Origin: Geobacter sp.
GTDB lineage: Bacteria; Desulfobacterota; Desulfuromonadia; Geobacterales; Geobacteraceae
Direction of reading: 5' to 3'
Assembly: GCA_003499925.1 (NCBI GenBank)
Contig: DNRQ01000019.1
Coordinates: 1-6,891 of the forward strand
Length of the DNA stretch: 6,891 nucleotides
The notes under the pieces were generated by a model. It worked only from the letters and a program-made list of their open reading frames with translations, was not told the DNA's origin and ran no database searches. The translations under genes and the position numbers were made by a program. This document shows positions 1 through 6,628 of the stretch, in pieces (the first letter of the stretch is position 1; each line of letters starts with the position of its first letter).

Positions 1-45
1 CCCCACCCTCCCCTTGAAGGGGAGGGAGTTTTTCCAGCGGAAGAT
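1..45. repeat. Dispersed G/C-rich palindromic repeat, copy 1 (cut by left edge)
   Basis: A near-perfect palindrome (arms 6-15 and 17-26, one central base) is followed by a short tail ending in AGCGGAAGAT. Aligned without gaps to 4178-4222 in the same orientation, it differs at only 4 of 45 positions (one at 4, three at 32-34). The element probably continues to the left of the window. It resembles the REP-like intergenic repeats seen in many bacterial genomes; the family name is not known to me. Confidence 0.8.
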
Positions 46-221
46 TCTCGCTAATCAGGTACCTTTTTGGACGCTTACTGGTATCCAATGGGTCACATGT
101 CTCAGCTGCTGATCAATACTAATCAAGATTCTCATATCCTGACCGATATCATCGTTATATACTTATCATGCATCTCGTTTGCTTTGAATAAAGTTGCTTC
201 GACCAGTCGGTATCTAAATGA

Positions 222-284
222 CTGAGCAAAGTCCGTCTCCGTTGCTATACTGTCGCCCGCTGCTGGCTTCACTTCGAAAGGGGA
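222..284 (+). promoter_or_regulatory. Possible promoter and ribosome binding site of the glutamate dehydrogenase gene
   Basis: The -10-like hexamer TATACT lies at 246-251, with a poor -35-like CTGAGC 18 bases upstream (222-227). A purine-rich ribosome binding site, AAAGGGGA, lies at 277-284, four bases before the ATG at 289. The ribosome site is convincing and supports that start. The promoter is a weak guess; another TATACT at 158-163 in the same AT-richer leader (46-250) could serve instead. I see no riboswitch or terminator in 46-288. Confidence 0.3.
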
Positions 285-288
285 ACGC

Positions 289-3252
289 ATGAGTAGCACA
301 ACTGCTGGAAAAGGGAGCGCGCCTGCCGAGCTTGCCGAAAACCGGAAATGGCTCAGGGAGCAGCTGACGCCCTATTTCTTCACCGCGATGCAGGATGAGC
401 CCGAGGCGCTTGCTCTTCTGGAGCGGGAGCTCTCGACGCTGCACAAAAACCGGCGCCTGATCCTTGCCGACCGCGAAAAGACGCTGATCCTCGCCCGCGT
501 CAACGCGCCGGGGTCGCTGTACGACTCGCTGCGCCACTTCCAGGACCGGGAGATCTCCTATGCCATGATCGCCCACTCGGAGGGACCGATGCCGGGCATG
601 GCACAGGCGCTGGAGATCCAGCGCTTCGAGTTCGACAGGAAACAAAACGAGGACATCCTGGCCTGGAAGGAGGTCGAGCTTGCGGCATCGCTGACCCGCA
701 GGATCGCCTCCCTGTTGAAGAGCAACTATCCGGAATTCGACATGAAGGAATTCGACCGGTTGCTGCGTATCCTCTGGCTTAACAACGAAAGCTACGTCCG
801 GGTCTCGTCCCCTTTGCGCGTGGCGCAGGTGCTCCAACTGCAGCAAAAGGCCAGCAGGAGCGGCGGCCTCTACCTTTACGTGGAACAGACCTCGGACCCC
901 AAGGTCTCCCGGGTCCACTTCGCGGTCGCCAATCCGCCCCAAAAGGAGTTCCTGCTGCAGCTGATGGAGGTCTTCAACCGGCTGGAGTTCGGCGTCAACC
1001 GCGCCTACTGCCTCACCATCTCAAACGGCATCCATCCCTACTTCCTGGGCACTTTCTACGTCATCAGACGCTCAGGGGAGCCCCTGGACCAAAGCTCCGA
1101 GCTCTTCACCAGGCTGCAGCAGGAGCTCTATAACACCCAGATCGTCTCCACCAAGGGGTACACCTACCGCGAGTTCGTCACCACTGGGGAGATGACCGGC
1201 GAGGAGGCATCCCTAAGCAACGCCTTCACCGCCTTTTGCCACACCAACCTGGCCCACAACCAGCCGGACCGCTTCGGCCTGGACGACGTGCAGGGGGCCT
1301 TCCACTGCCACCCGGAGATTGCGCTGCAACTGGTAAAGCTGTTCCGGGCGCGCTTCGATCCCGCCATAAAGGAGCGCCACCCGCTGTACGCCGCGGTCCT
1401 CGAGGAGACCAGGCAGGCCGTGGAGGGATACAACACGGGACACCGCTACCTGGACGAGGTGCGCCGCGCCATCTATCGCTGCTGCCTGATATTCATCACG
1501 CATACGCTGAAGACGAACTTCTTCGTACTGGAAAAGCAGGCGCTCGCCTTCCGGCTCGACCCCGCCTACCTCACGGAACTCGGCGCCGCCTTCACCTCGG
1601 ATCTCCCCCAGTCGCTCCCCTTCAGGGTCACCTTCTTCTTCAGCCGCTTCGGCTTCGGCTACCACATAGGCTTCTCCGACATCGCACGCGGCGGCTGGCG
1701 CACCGTGATCTCGCGCAACACCGACGACTTCATCACCAACGCCAACACGATCTTCCGGGAAAACTTCGTGCTCGCCCACACCCAGCACCTGAAGAACAAG
1801 GACATCTACGAGGGGGGCTCCAAGCTGGTGCTGCTTCTGGACGCCTCGGACCTGCAGCGAAGCGGGGAGCGCAAGATGGAAAACTGGCGCCTGTACAAGC
1901 TGCAGCACGGCGTCACCAACGCCTTCCTGGACATCTTCGTCACCGCCAGGGGGATCGCCAGGCATCCGGCCGTGGTCGACTACTACCGTGAGGACGAGCC
2001 GATCGAACTGGGCCCCGACGAGAACATGCACGACTCGATGATCGAGAACATCGCGCGGATCTCCAAGAAGCGCGGCTACATCCTCGGCATCGGCATCATG
2101 TCCAGCAAGGAGGTCGGCATCAGCCACAAGGAGTACGGCGTCACCTCCGCAGGCGTGGTGAAATTCGCCGAGATAACCATGGCGGAACTCGGCATCGACA
2201 TCTACCGCGACCCGTTCAGCGTGAAGTTCACCGGCGGCCCCAACGGCGACGTGGCGGGTAACGCCATGCGGATACTTCTGGAGCGCGCCCCGAACATCGC
2301 CATCCGCCTGATCCTGGACGGCACCGCGTCGCTTTTCGATCCCGAGGGGGCCGATACGGAAGAGCTCTCCCGCATCGTCTTGAAAAACGATCTGGACGGC
2401 TTCAACCCGGAGATGCTGCACGTCGGGGGGTTCATGCTCTTTAGAAGCGGCAGCCGCCGGGACGGGTTGCGCGAGCTGTTCCGAAAGGTTTCCCGCAGCT
2501 GCTACGGCCTCCAGGAGCAATGGATCTCCACGGACGAATTTTCCAGGGAATACGCGAGTCTCCCCTTCACGGTGCAGGCGGACCTGTTCATCCCGGCAGG
2601 GGGGAGGCCCGAGACCATCGACAAGGACAACTGGCAGGAGTATCTGCTGCCGGACGGGACCCCCTCCACGGCAGCGATAGTGGAGGGGGCAAACTCCTTC
2701 ATCACGCCGGAGGCCAGGCTCAACCTGCAGAAGGGAGGGGTGATCATCATGCGCGACGCCTCCGCCAACAAGTGCGGCGTGATCTCCTCCTCCTACGAGA
2801 TCATCGCCAACCTGCTGCTGACCGAGGAGGAGTTCCTGGCCGAGAAGGAGCGTTACGTAAGGGACGTACTGGAGATCCTGGAGCAGCGGGCGGCGGACGA
2901 GGCGCGGCTGATCCTGAAGCGGCGCCGCGAGCAGCCGACCTTGATCTGCACCGAGATCTCCGATGCACTGAGCGGTGAGATCAACGCACAGTACGCCACC
3001 ATCTTCCGATTCTTCCAGAACCGGCCGCACCTCTGCCTGCAGCCGATCTACCGCAGGGCGATCCTCTCCCACCTCCCCCGGATGCTGAGGGAGGAGGCGA
3101 AATACAGCAGGAGGATCAAGAACCTGCCGCCCAAGTACCTGTTCGCCATACTCGCGGCGGAGATCGGCTCGTCGCTTGTCTACCGCGGCGACAAGGAGGC
3201 GGATTTCGAGGCGACCATCAAGGGGCATCTGCTGCGGAATTTTCCGGCGTAA
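289..3252 (+). CDS. NAD-dependent glutamate dehydrogenase, large single-chain type
   Basis: The 987-aa product should oxidatively deaminate glutamate to 2-oxoglutarate and ammonia in the cytoplasm, with NAD as likely acceptor. The C-terminal half carries the dehydrogenase core. Visible blocks are SDIARGGWRTVISRNTDD from residue 463, EGGSKLVLLLD (508-518, K512), GPDENMHD (575-582), the dinucleotide-binding stretch FTGGPNGDVAGNAM (647-660), EGANSFITPEARL (799-811) and DASANKCGV (823-831). The last two blocks are hallmarks of the yeast Gdh2-like ~115-kDa class. The family usually has Gly where C829 stands. Residues 1-450 are the long N-terminal extension, with no motif I can name. The protein is much shorter than the ~1600-aa 180-kDa bacterial class and much longer than the ~450-aa hexameric enzymes. 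There is no signal peptide or membrane segment. The start is set by the AAAGGGGA site. The gene appears monocistronic. The family call is firm; cofactor preference is inferred from class. Confidence 0.9.
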   Translation: MSSTTAGKGSAPAELAENRKWLREQLTPYFFTAMQDEPEALALLERELSTLHKNRRLILADREKTLILARVNAPGSLYDSLRHFQDREISYAMIAHSEGPMPGMAQALEIQRFEFDRKQNEDILAWKEVELAASLTRRIASLLKSNYPEFDMKEFDRLLRILWLNNESYVRVSSPLRVAQVLQLQQKASRSGGLYLYVEQTSDPKVSRVHFAVANPPQKEFLLQLMEVFNRLEFGVNRAYCLTISNGIHPYFLGTFYVIRRSGEPLDQSSELFTRLQQELYNTQIVSTKGYTYREFVTTGEMTGEEASLSNAFTAFCHTNLAHNQPDRFGLDDVQGAFHCHPEIALQLVKLFRARFDPAIKERHPLYAAVLEETRQAVEGYNTGHRYLDEVRRAIYRCCLIFITHTLKTNFFVLEKQALAFRLDPAYLTELGAAFTSDLPQSLPFRVTFFFSRFGFGYHIGFSDIARGGWRTVISRNTDDFITNANTIFRENFVLAHTQHLKNKDIYEGGSKLVLLLDASDLQRSGERKMENWRLYKLQHGVTNAFLDIFVTARGIARHPAVVDYYREDEPIELGPDENMHDSMIENIARISKKRGYILGIGIMSSKEVGISHKEYGVTSAGVVKFAEITMAELGIDIYRDPFSVKFTGGPNGDVAGNAMRILLERAPNIAIRLILDGTASLFDPEGADTEELSRIVLKNDLDGFNPEMLHVGGFMLFRSGSRRDGLRELFRKVSRSCYGLQEQWISTDEFSREYASLPFTVQADLFIPAGGRPETIDKDNWQEYLLPDGTPSTAAIVEGANSFITPEARLNLQKGGVIIMRDASANKCGVISSSYEIIANLLLTEEEFLAEKERYVRDVLEILEQRAADEARLILKRRREQPTLICTEISDALSGEINAQYATIFRFFQNRPHLCLQPIYRRAILSHLPRMLREEAKYSRRIKNLPPKYLFAILAAEIGSSLVYRGDKEADFEATIKGHLLRNFPA

Positions 3253-3366
3253 GGCGTGAAGGGATTGGCCACGGACTGCCGACGGAGTTAGATCTTAATC
3301 ATAGGCTAGGCGAGGATAGATCGGGGATCCGCAAGGGGGGTGCTACAGCATCGACGTTTTTTTTGC

Positions 3367-3400
3367 TTGATTACGCACCTGTGGTGTGTATAAATACACA
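3367..3400 (+). promoter_or_regulatory. Putative hicAB promoter with overlapping inverted-repeat operator
   Basis: The -35-like TTGATT (3367-3372) and -10-like TATAAA (3389-3394) are 16 bases apart. The -10 lies inside an inverted repeat, TGTGTA (3385-3390), spacer TAAA, TACACA (3395-3400), which ends directly before the ATG at 3401. HicB antitoxins with a ribbon-helix-helix tail typically repress their own operon by binding such repeats, so this is the obvious operator candidate. Function is inferred from position and family behaviour. Confidence 0.5.
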
Positions 3401-3588
3401 ATGGACAGCCGAGAAATAATCAAGCGCCTTGAAGAGGATGGCTGGGAGTGGGTAGGCGGAAAGGGTGACCACCGGAAGTTCAGGCACCCCTCGAGGCCTG
3501 GTCATGTCGTTGTCCCATGTCCGCGCAAGGATATACAATCGGCACGTTGCGCAATATCTACCGGCAAGCCGGTTGGGAGTGGAGGTAG
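3401..3588 (+). pseudogene. hicA: HicA-type mRNA interferase toxin, frameshifted
   Basis: HicA toxins are small double-stranded-RNA-binding-fold ribonucleases that cleave mRNA. From ATG 3401 the frame reads MDSREIIKRLEEDGWEWV, then KGDHRKFRHP with the catalytic-type His24, and VVVPCPRKDI, which is classic HicA. After KDI (around 3536-3538) the frame loses similarity, but another frame from 3538 reads IGTLRNIYRQAGWEWR and stops at TAG 3586-3588. That is the expected HicA C-terminus, so one base appears to be missing. Restored, the protein would be 62 aa, normal for HicA. As written, the frame does not stop but runs through into hicB. A GTG at 3386 would add five residues, but ATG 3401 matches the family N-terminus. 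No Shine-Dalgarno is visible. The break could be a true mutation, a sequencing error or, less likely, recoding. Confidence 0.8.
3581..3585 (+). promoter_or_regulatory. Strong ribosome binding site of hicB
   Basis: GGAGG lies seven bases before ATG 3593 and just before the ancestral hicA stop TAG (3586-3588). It shows that hicB was built to be translated on its own from 3593, and it argues against a designed single fusion protein. Confidence 0.75.
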
Positions 3589-3592
3589 GGAA

Positions 3593-3991
3593 ATGCTGTA
3601 TCCGGTTTATGTGCATCTGGGGGATGAGACCCACTCACACGGCATCACCATACCGGATTTCCCCGGTTGCTTCTCAGCGGCGGACTCATGGGAAGAGCTG
3701 CCGGGCATGATCCAAGAGGCGGCAGAGGTATATTTTGACGGGGAAAATATAGAAATACCGGATCCTACGCCGATTGAGCAACTGGCGCATGATCCTGCTT
3801 ACGAGGGCGGGGCCTGGATGTTGGTGGACATAGATCTTTCGAAGATATCGACACGGGTCAGGCGGATCAACATCACCCTTCCGGAGAATCTCCTTAAGAC
3901 CATCGACCGATTCGCGGGCTCGCATCATATGAGCCGCTCTGCGCTGCTAGCACGCGCAGCAGGAAAATATATTGCAGAAAACCGCAGCTAA
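3593..3991 (+). CDS. hicB: HicB-type antitoxin with ribbon-helix-helix tail
   Basis: The 132-aa protein is the antitoxin partner of HicA: it binds and blocks the toxin and normally represses the operon. The N-terminal part has the HicB fold signature, MLYPVYVHLGDETHSHGIT, then IPDFPGCFSAADSWEE and a helix LPGMIQEAAEVYF (about residues 1-55). Strands with GGAWMLVDIDLS follow at about 90-101. The C-terminus from about residue 105 (RRINITLPENLLKTIDRF, then MSRSALLARAAGKYI) is a ribbon-helix-helix/CopG-like DNA-binding domain. The length is normal and I see no damage. The start is set by GGAGG at 3581-3585. It lies four bases beyond the ancestral hicA stop, a typical toxin-first hicAB layout. Because of the upstream frameshift, the broken hicA frame is continuous with hicB and could give a fusion of about 196 aa. 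A strong terminator follows the stop. Confidence 0.88.
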   Translation: MLYPVYVHLGDETHSHGITIPDFPGCFSAADSWEELPGMIQEAAEVYFDGENIEIPDPTPIEQLAHDPAYEGGAWMLVDIDLSKISTRVRRINITLPENLLKTIDRFAGSHHMSRSALLARAAGKYIAENRS

Positions 3992-4016
3992 TCTGTTGTT
4001 TATTTGCAGACAAAAT

Positions 4017-4049
4017 AAGAGGGGGACCCGCAGTTGGGCCCCCCTCTTT
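4017..4049 (+). terminator. Rho-independent terminator after hicB
   Basis: Stem AAGAGGGGG (4017-4025) pairs with CCCCCTCTT (4040-4048). After one A/C mismatch, CCC (4027-4029) pairs with GGG (4036-4038) around a six-base loop. The stem ends in TCTTT, and on the opposite strand A-rich sequence becomes T-rich, so it may also stop transcription coming from trmB. It begins 26 bases after the hicB stop. Confidence 0.75.
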
Positions 4050-4080
4050 CGTTAGTGCTAATCTCAAGCGAATTGCAAGC

Positions 4081-4128
4081 ACCTCCCCCTTCAGCCCAAG
4101 GCTACGGCTGACAAGTCAAGGGGGAGGT
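4081..4128. repeat. Inverted repeat with nested stem
   Basis: The outer arms ACCTCCCCCTT (4081-4091) and AAGGGGGAGGT (4118-4128) are perfect complements. Inside, TCAGCC (4091-4096) can pair with GGCTGA (4106-4111). This is the first of four G/C-rich hairpin elements filling the non-coding stretch 4050-4381. No T-run follows, so it looks like a repeat element rather than a terminator. Confidence 0.7.
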
Positions 4129-4134
4129 CAGGAG

Positions 4135-4175
4135 GGGGATGGGGGTGTTTTTGCACCGGTGCCAACCCCATCCCC
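4135..4175. repeat. Inverted repeat with central palindrome
   Basis: GGGGATGGGG (4135-4144) is perfectly complementary to CCCCATCCCC (4166-4175). The loop contains the exact palindrome GCACCGGTGC (4153-4162). It sits directly between the 4081-4128 hairpin and the dispersed repeat at 4178, so the three may form one composite element. Confidence 0.65.
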
Positions 4176-4177
4176 AC

Positions 4178-4222
4178 CCCTACCCTCCCCTTGAAGGGGA
4201 GGGAGTTTCATCAGCGGAAGAT
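4178..4222. repeat. Dispersed G/C-rich palindromic repeat, copy 2
   Basis: Arms CCCTCCCCTT (4183-4192) and AAGGGGAGGG (4194-4203) flank one G, followed by the shared tail AGCGGAAGAT (4213-4222). It matches 1-45 at 41 of 45 positions in the same orientation. The two copies bracket the glutamate dehydrogenase gene and hicAB, which may simply reflect a high genomic copy number. Confidence 0.8.
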
Positions 4223-4260
4223 CGGCGTTCTGAGGAACTTCAAAGCCAAATCCCCCCTGT

Positions 4261-4281
4261 CCCCCCTTTGTCAAAGGGGGG
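4261..4281. repeat. Short C/G hairpin downstream of trmB
   Basis: CCCCCCTTT (4261-4269) pairs perfectly with AAAGGGGGG (4273-4281) around a three-base loop. It lies about 100 bases past the trmB stop on that gene's downstream side. A role as trmB terminator is possible, but there is no clear T-run on the minus strand. I see no gene in 4282-4381. Confidence 0.6.
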
Positions 4282-4381
4282 GATCAGGTATCAGGAGCGT
4301 TGCAGCTAGGGAAAGTTCCTCTCCGATAAAACGTGCCTCAGGCGGGTTGGGCGCTAGTCAGTAACTTGGGAGCATACGCTG

Positions 4382-5002
4382 CTACTTCACCTTGTAATGC
4401 ACGAAGTAGATCCGCTTCCCTTCGGCCATGAATTTGCGCATGTACTTGGAGAGGTGATAGCCGGGAAACTCGTGCCGGTACAGGTCTGGCGCGAACCGGT
4501 TCTCCAGCGGCGCCACATCGGGAAGCATCTGCGCCACGTCCAGCCCGTAATCGTCGAAGTCGGTCGCGAAAAAGAAGTCCGCGCCGGGGGCCATGTAGTC
4601 GAGCAGGAAGGTCACGAACTCCTGGTTCACCAGGCGCCGCTTGCGGTGCCGCTTCTTGGGCCAGGGATCGGGACAGTTGATGTAAACCGCGGACAGGCTC
4701 CCCTTGGGGATGCGGTCGGTGACGAAGAGCCGCGCCTCGTCGCGCAGCACACGCACGTTGGTGACGCCGTGACGGTCCAGGCGGCGACAGCTCTTCCAGC
4801 ACCCCTTGTTGTAGAAGTCGATGGCGATGAAGTTGATCTCAGGCTGATCCAGCGCCGTCTTCAGCATGAAGTCGCCCACTCCGCAGCCGATCTCCAGCGC
4901 GATCGGTTTCTCGTCGCCGAACACGGCACCCCAGTCGGGGGGACTCGGCAGGTTTTCCAGTTTCAGGTAATTCGGTGATTCAATGTGAATGAATGATTGC
5001 AT
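4382..5002 (-). CDS. trmB: tRNA (guanine-N7-)-methyltransferase TrmB
   Basis: This 206-aa cytoplasmic enzyme uses S-adenosylmethionine to make 7-methylguanosine at position 46 of the tRNA variable loop. The SAM-binding motif I is LEIGCGVGDF (36-45), followed by the acidic strand end FIAID (58-62). The family hallmark PDPWPKKRHRKRR is at 111-123. The C-terminal block FPGYHLSKYMRKFMAEGKRI (179-198) matches the TrmB substrate-side region. It is somewhat shorter than the ~239-aa E. coli protein, mainly at the N-terminus, but all core motifs are present. The ATG is preceded on its strand by AAGAGGGG at a normal distance, supporting the start. It converges with hicB and diverges from the helicase gene. 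I see no operon partner in the window. Confidence 0.93.
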   Translation of the reverse strand: MQSFIHIESPNYLKLENLPSPPDWGAVFGDEKPIALEIGCGVGDFMLKTALDQPEINFIAIDFYNKGCWKSCRRLDRHGVTNVRVLRDEARLFVTDRIPKGSLSAVYINCPDPWPKKRHRKRRLVNQEFVTFLLDYMAPGADFFFATDFDDYGLDVAQMLPDVAPLENRFAPDLYRHEFPGYHLSKYMRKFMAEGKRIYFVHYKVK

Positions 5003-5332
5003 CTGCCCCTCTTGCTTTTTTTCTCGGCGGCGAACATATCACAGCCGCGCTTTCCGGTGAAGTGAAGTTTTTCCATGTTAGGAAAAGATAAGGCAAAAAG
5101 CCGGACCACCGAAGAGTCTAAGGACCACAGAGGCCAGCTGAAATCGGCTAAGCCTGAACAGTCGAACAAAATGGAGCCGGAGAGGGTCGGAGATTATTAT
5201 CAACCAATAAATCCGTCAACGACCACCGTTTTCCGCTATCATTGCTCAAGCTTCACGCTTTCCATTGCCATTTTTTGTACAATATGCTAATTATATCCTC
5301 TTGAAATAAGGCAAAAAAGGAAAAACAACACC
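5003..5332. promoter_or_regulatory. Divergent intergenic region between trmB and the helicase gene
   Basis: These 330 bases should hold promoters for both flanking genes. Toward the helicase the sequence becomes AT-rich. Candidate elements are TTGCCA (5265-5270) with TAATTA 17 bases on (5288-5293, preceded by TG at 5285-5286), or the better -10 match TACAAT (5278-5283) with a poor -35; neither is decisive. AAGGA near 5317-5321 is a ribosome site 11 bases before ATG 5333. A small hairpin, TTTTCC (5069-5074) with GGAAAA (5081-5086), lies nearer trmB. The short open frames here have no ribosome site or recognisable protein, and I see no RNA gene. Confidence 0.4.
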
Positions 5333-6628
5333 ATGAAATTCACAGAGCTGCAGATTCCGGAGGTGGTCCTCAGGGGGATCGAAGAGACCGGGTTCACCGA
5401 CTGCACACCGATACAAGAGAAGGCACTCCCGTTGGCACTTTCCGGCAAGGACGTAGCGGGCCAGGCCCAGACGGGGACCGGCAAGACCGCGGCATTCCTG
5501 GTCTCCCTCTTCACACGCCTGCTGAACCAGAAGAAAAGCGGCGGCGAGCACCACCCCAGGGCGCTGATCCTGGCCCCCACCCGCGAACTGGTGGTCCAGA
5601 TCGAAAAGGACGCCCAGCTGCTCGGCAAATACGCCGGTTTCAACATCCAGGCGATCTACGGCGGCGTCGACTACATGAAGCAGCGCGACGCCCTGAAGGC
5701 CGGGGCCGACATCGTGATCGGCACCCCGGGACGCCTGATCGACTACCTGAAACAGAAGGTCTACTCCCTGAAGGACGTGGAGGCGCTGGTCATCGACGAG
5801 GCGGACCGCATGTTCGACATGGGCTTCATCGCCGACCTGCGCTTCATCCTGAGAAAGCTCCCCAATTACGACAAGAGGCAGAACATGCTCTTCTCCGCGA
5901 CGCTCAACGCGCGGGTGATGGAGCTCGCCTACGAGTTCATGAACATGCCCGAGAAGGTTTCGGTGACCCCCGAGCAGATGACCGCCGAGCGGGTGGAACA
6001 GGTGCTGTACCACGTCTCCCGCAAGGAGAAATTCCCGCTGCTCCTGGGCCTGCTCAGGAAGAAGGGGATGGAACGGACCATGATCTTCGCCAACACCAAG
6101 CGCGAGGCCGAATATCTTCAGGACCGCCTGAACGCCAACGAGTTCCCCTGCAAGGTGATCTCCGGAGACGTGGAACAGAGAAAGCGCATGAAGATCCTGG
6201 CGGACTTCAAGGAAGGGGTGCTCCCCATCATGATCGCCACCGACGTCGCCTCCCGCGGCATCCATATCGACGGCGTCTCCCACGTCATCAACTACGACCT
6301 GCCGCAGGACTGCGAGGATTACGTGCACCGGATCGGCAGGACCGCCCGCGCCGGGGCCGAGGGGATGGCGATCTCCTTCGCCGACGAGGACGGCGCCTTC
6401 TACATCGAGGCGATCCAGGATTTCATCAAGCAGAAGATCCCGACCGAGTGGGCCGAGGACGATATGTTCGTCCACGACTACAAGAGGAGCAAGCGCCCGC
6501 CGCGCGTGGAGGCGAAAACCTTCGGCAGGGGGGGGGGCGGCAGGCCCGGCGACAAGGGAAGGCCCTCCGACAAGGGACGCGTCGGCGACAAGAAACCGTC
6601 CAGGGCGCCCAGACCGAAGAAGCCCTGA
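5333..6628 (+). CDS. rhlB: DEAD-box ATP-dependent RNA helicase, RhlB-like
   Basis: The 431-aa protein unwinds or remodels RNA using ATP; E. coli RhlB does this within the RNA degradosome. All motifs are present: Q motif GFTDCTPIQ (20-28), I AQTGTGKT (45-52), Ia PTRELVVQ (82-89), GG (110-111), Ib TPGR (131-134), II DEAD (155-158), III SAT (188-190), IV MIFANTK (250-256), V ATDVASRGI (302-310) and VI HRIGRTARAG (332-341). Stretches such as DVAGQAQTGTGKT and DCEDYVHRIGRT closely follow E. coli RhlB, although RhlE or another paralogue is possible. The tail from about residue 385 is basic and low-complexity, with a Gly run (400-403) encoded by ten consecutive G and three degenerate six-residue repeats (404-421). 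Such tails usually bind RNA. The stop overlaps the next gene's start by one base, suggesting coupled translation. Confidence 0.93.
   Translation: MKFTELQIPEVVLRGIEETGFTDCTPIQEKALPLALSGKDVAGQAQTGTGKTAAFLVSLFTRLLNQKKSGGEHHPRALILAPTRELVVQIEKDAQLLGKYAGFNIQAIYGGVDYMKQRDALKAGADIVIGTPGRLIDYLKQKVYSLKDVEALVIDEADRMFDMGFIADLRFILRKLPNYDKRQNMLFSATLNARVMELAYEFMNMPEKVSVTPEQMTAERVEQVLYHVSRKEKFPLLLGLLRKKGMERTMIFANTKREAEYLQDRLNANEFPCKVISGDVEQRKRMKILADFKEGVLPIMIATDVASRGIHIDGVSHVINYDLPQDCEDYVHRIGRTARAGAEGMAISFADEDGAFYIEAIQDFIKQKIPTEWAEDDMFVHDYKRSKRPPRVEAKTFGRGGGGRPGDKGRPSDKGRVGDKKPSRAPRPKKP
6528..6537 (+). repeat. Homopolymer run of ten G inside the helicase gene
   Basis: Ten consecutive G encode the end of R399 and the glycines at 400-402 of the helicase tail. 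Runs this long are prone to replication, transcription and sequencing slippage. One added G, or a -1 ribosomal shift, would put translation in a frame with no stop through to the downstream regulator. Confidence 0.9.
6542..6595 (+). repeat. Three degenerate 18-bp tandem repeats in the helicase tail
   Basis: The units are 6542-6559, 6560-6577 and 6578-6595. The first two are identical at 16 of 18 positions and the third is more diverged. They encode RPGDKG, RPSDKG and RVGDKK, giving a positively charged tail likely to contact RNA. Confidence 0.75.

Noticed and set aside
1213..3228. A 671-codon open frame on the minus strand opposite the glutamate dehydrogenase gene
   Set aside because: It is an antisense shadow of a high-GC gene. 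Its translation is low-complexity and Val/Gly/Asp/Leu-rich with no family motif, while the plus-strand protein is unmistakable.
3253..3364. A run of eight T at 3357-3364 as a terminator for the glutamate dehydrogenase gene
   Set aside because: No stable stem precedes the T-run; the only pairing (TGCT with AGCA) leaves an impossible two-base loop. The region has no other clear structure or gene.
3386..3400. GTG at 3386 as the hicA start
   Set aside because: It lies inside the putative -10/operator, lacks a ribosome site and adds five residues not expected in HicA. ATG 3401 matches the family N-terminus.
4081..4281. A CRISPR array
   Set aside because: The repeats are different palindromes with irregular spacing, not identical direct repeats with unique spacers, and no cas gene is nearby.
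4338..4978. Open frames overlapping trmB in other frames on both strands
   Set aside because: The translations are compositionally odd (Arg/Ala/Pro-rich or His/Val-rich) with no ribosome sites, and trmB itself accounts for the coding signal.
5075..5290. A 71-codon plus-strand open frame in the trmB-helicase gap
   Set aside because: It has no Shine-Dalgarno, no similarity I recognise and non-biased codon use, and it ends in the helicase promoter region.
5291..6475. A 394-codon open frame on the minus strand opposite the helicase gene
   Set aside because: It is an antisense shadow with no recognisable domain. The helicase on the plus strand carries every DEAD-box motif.
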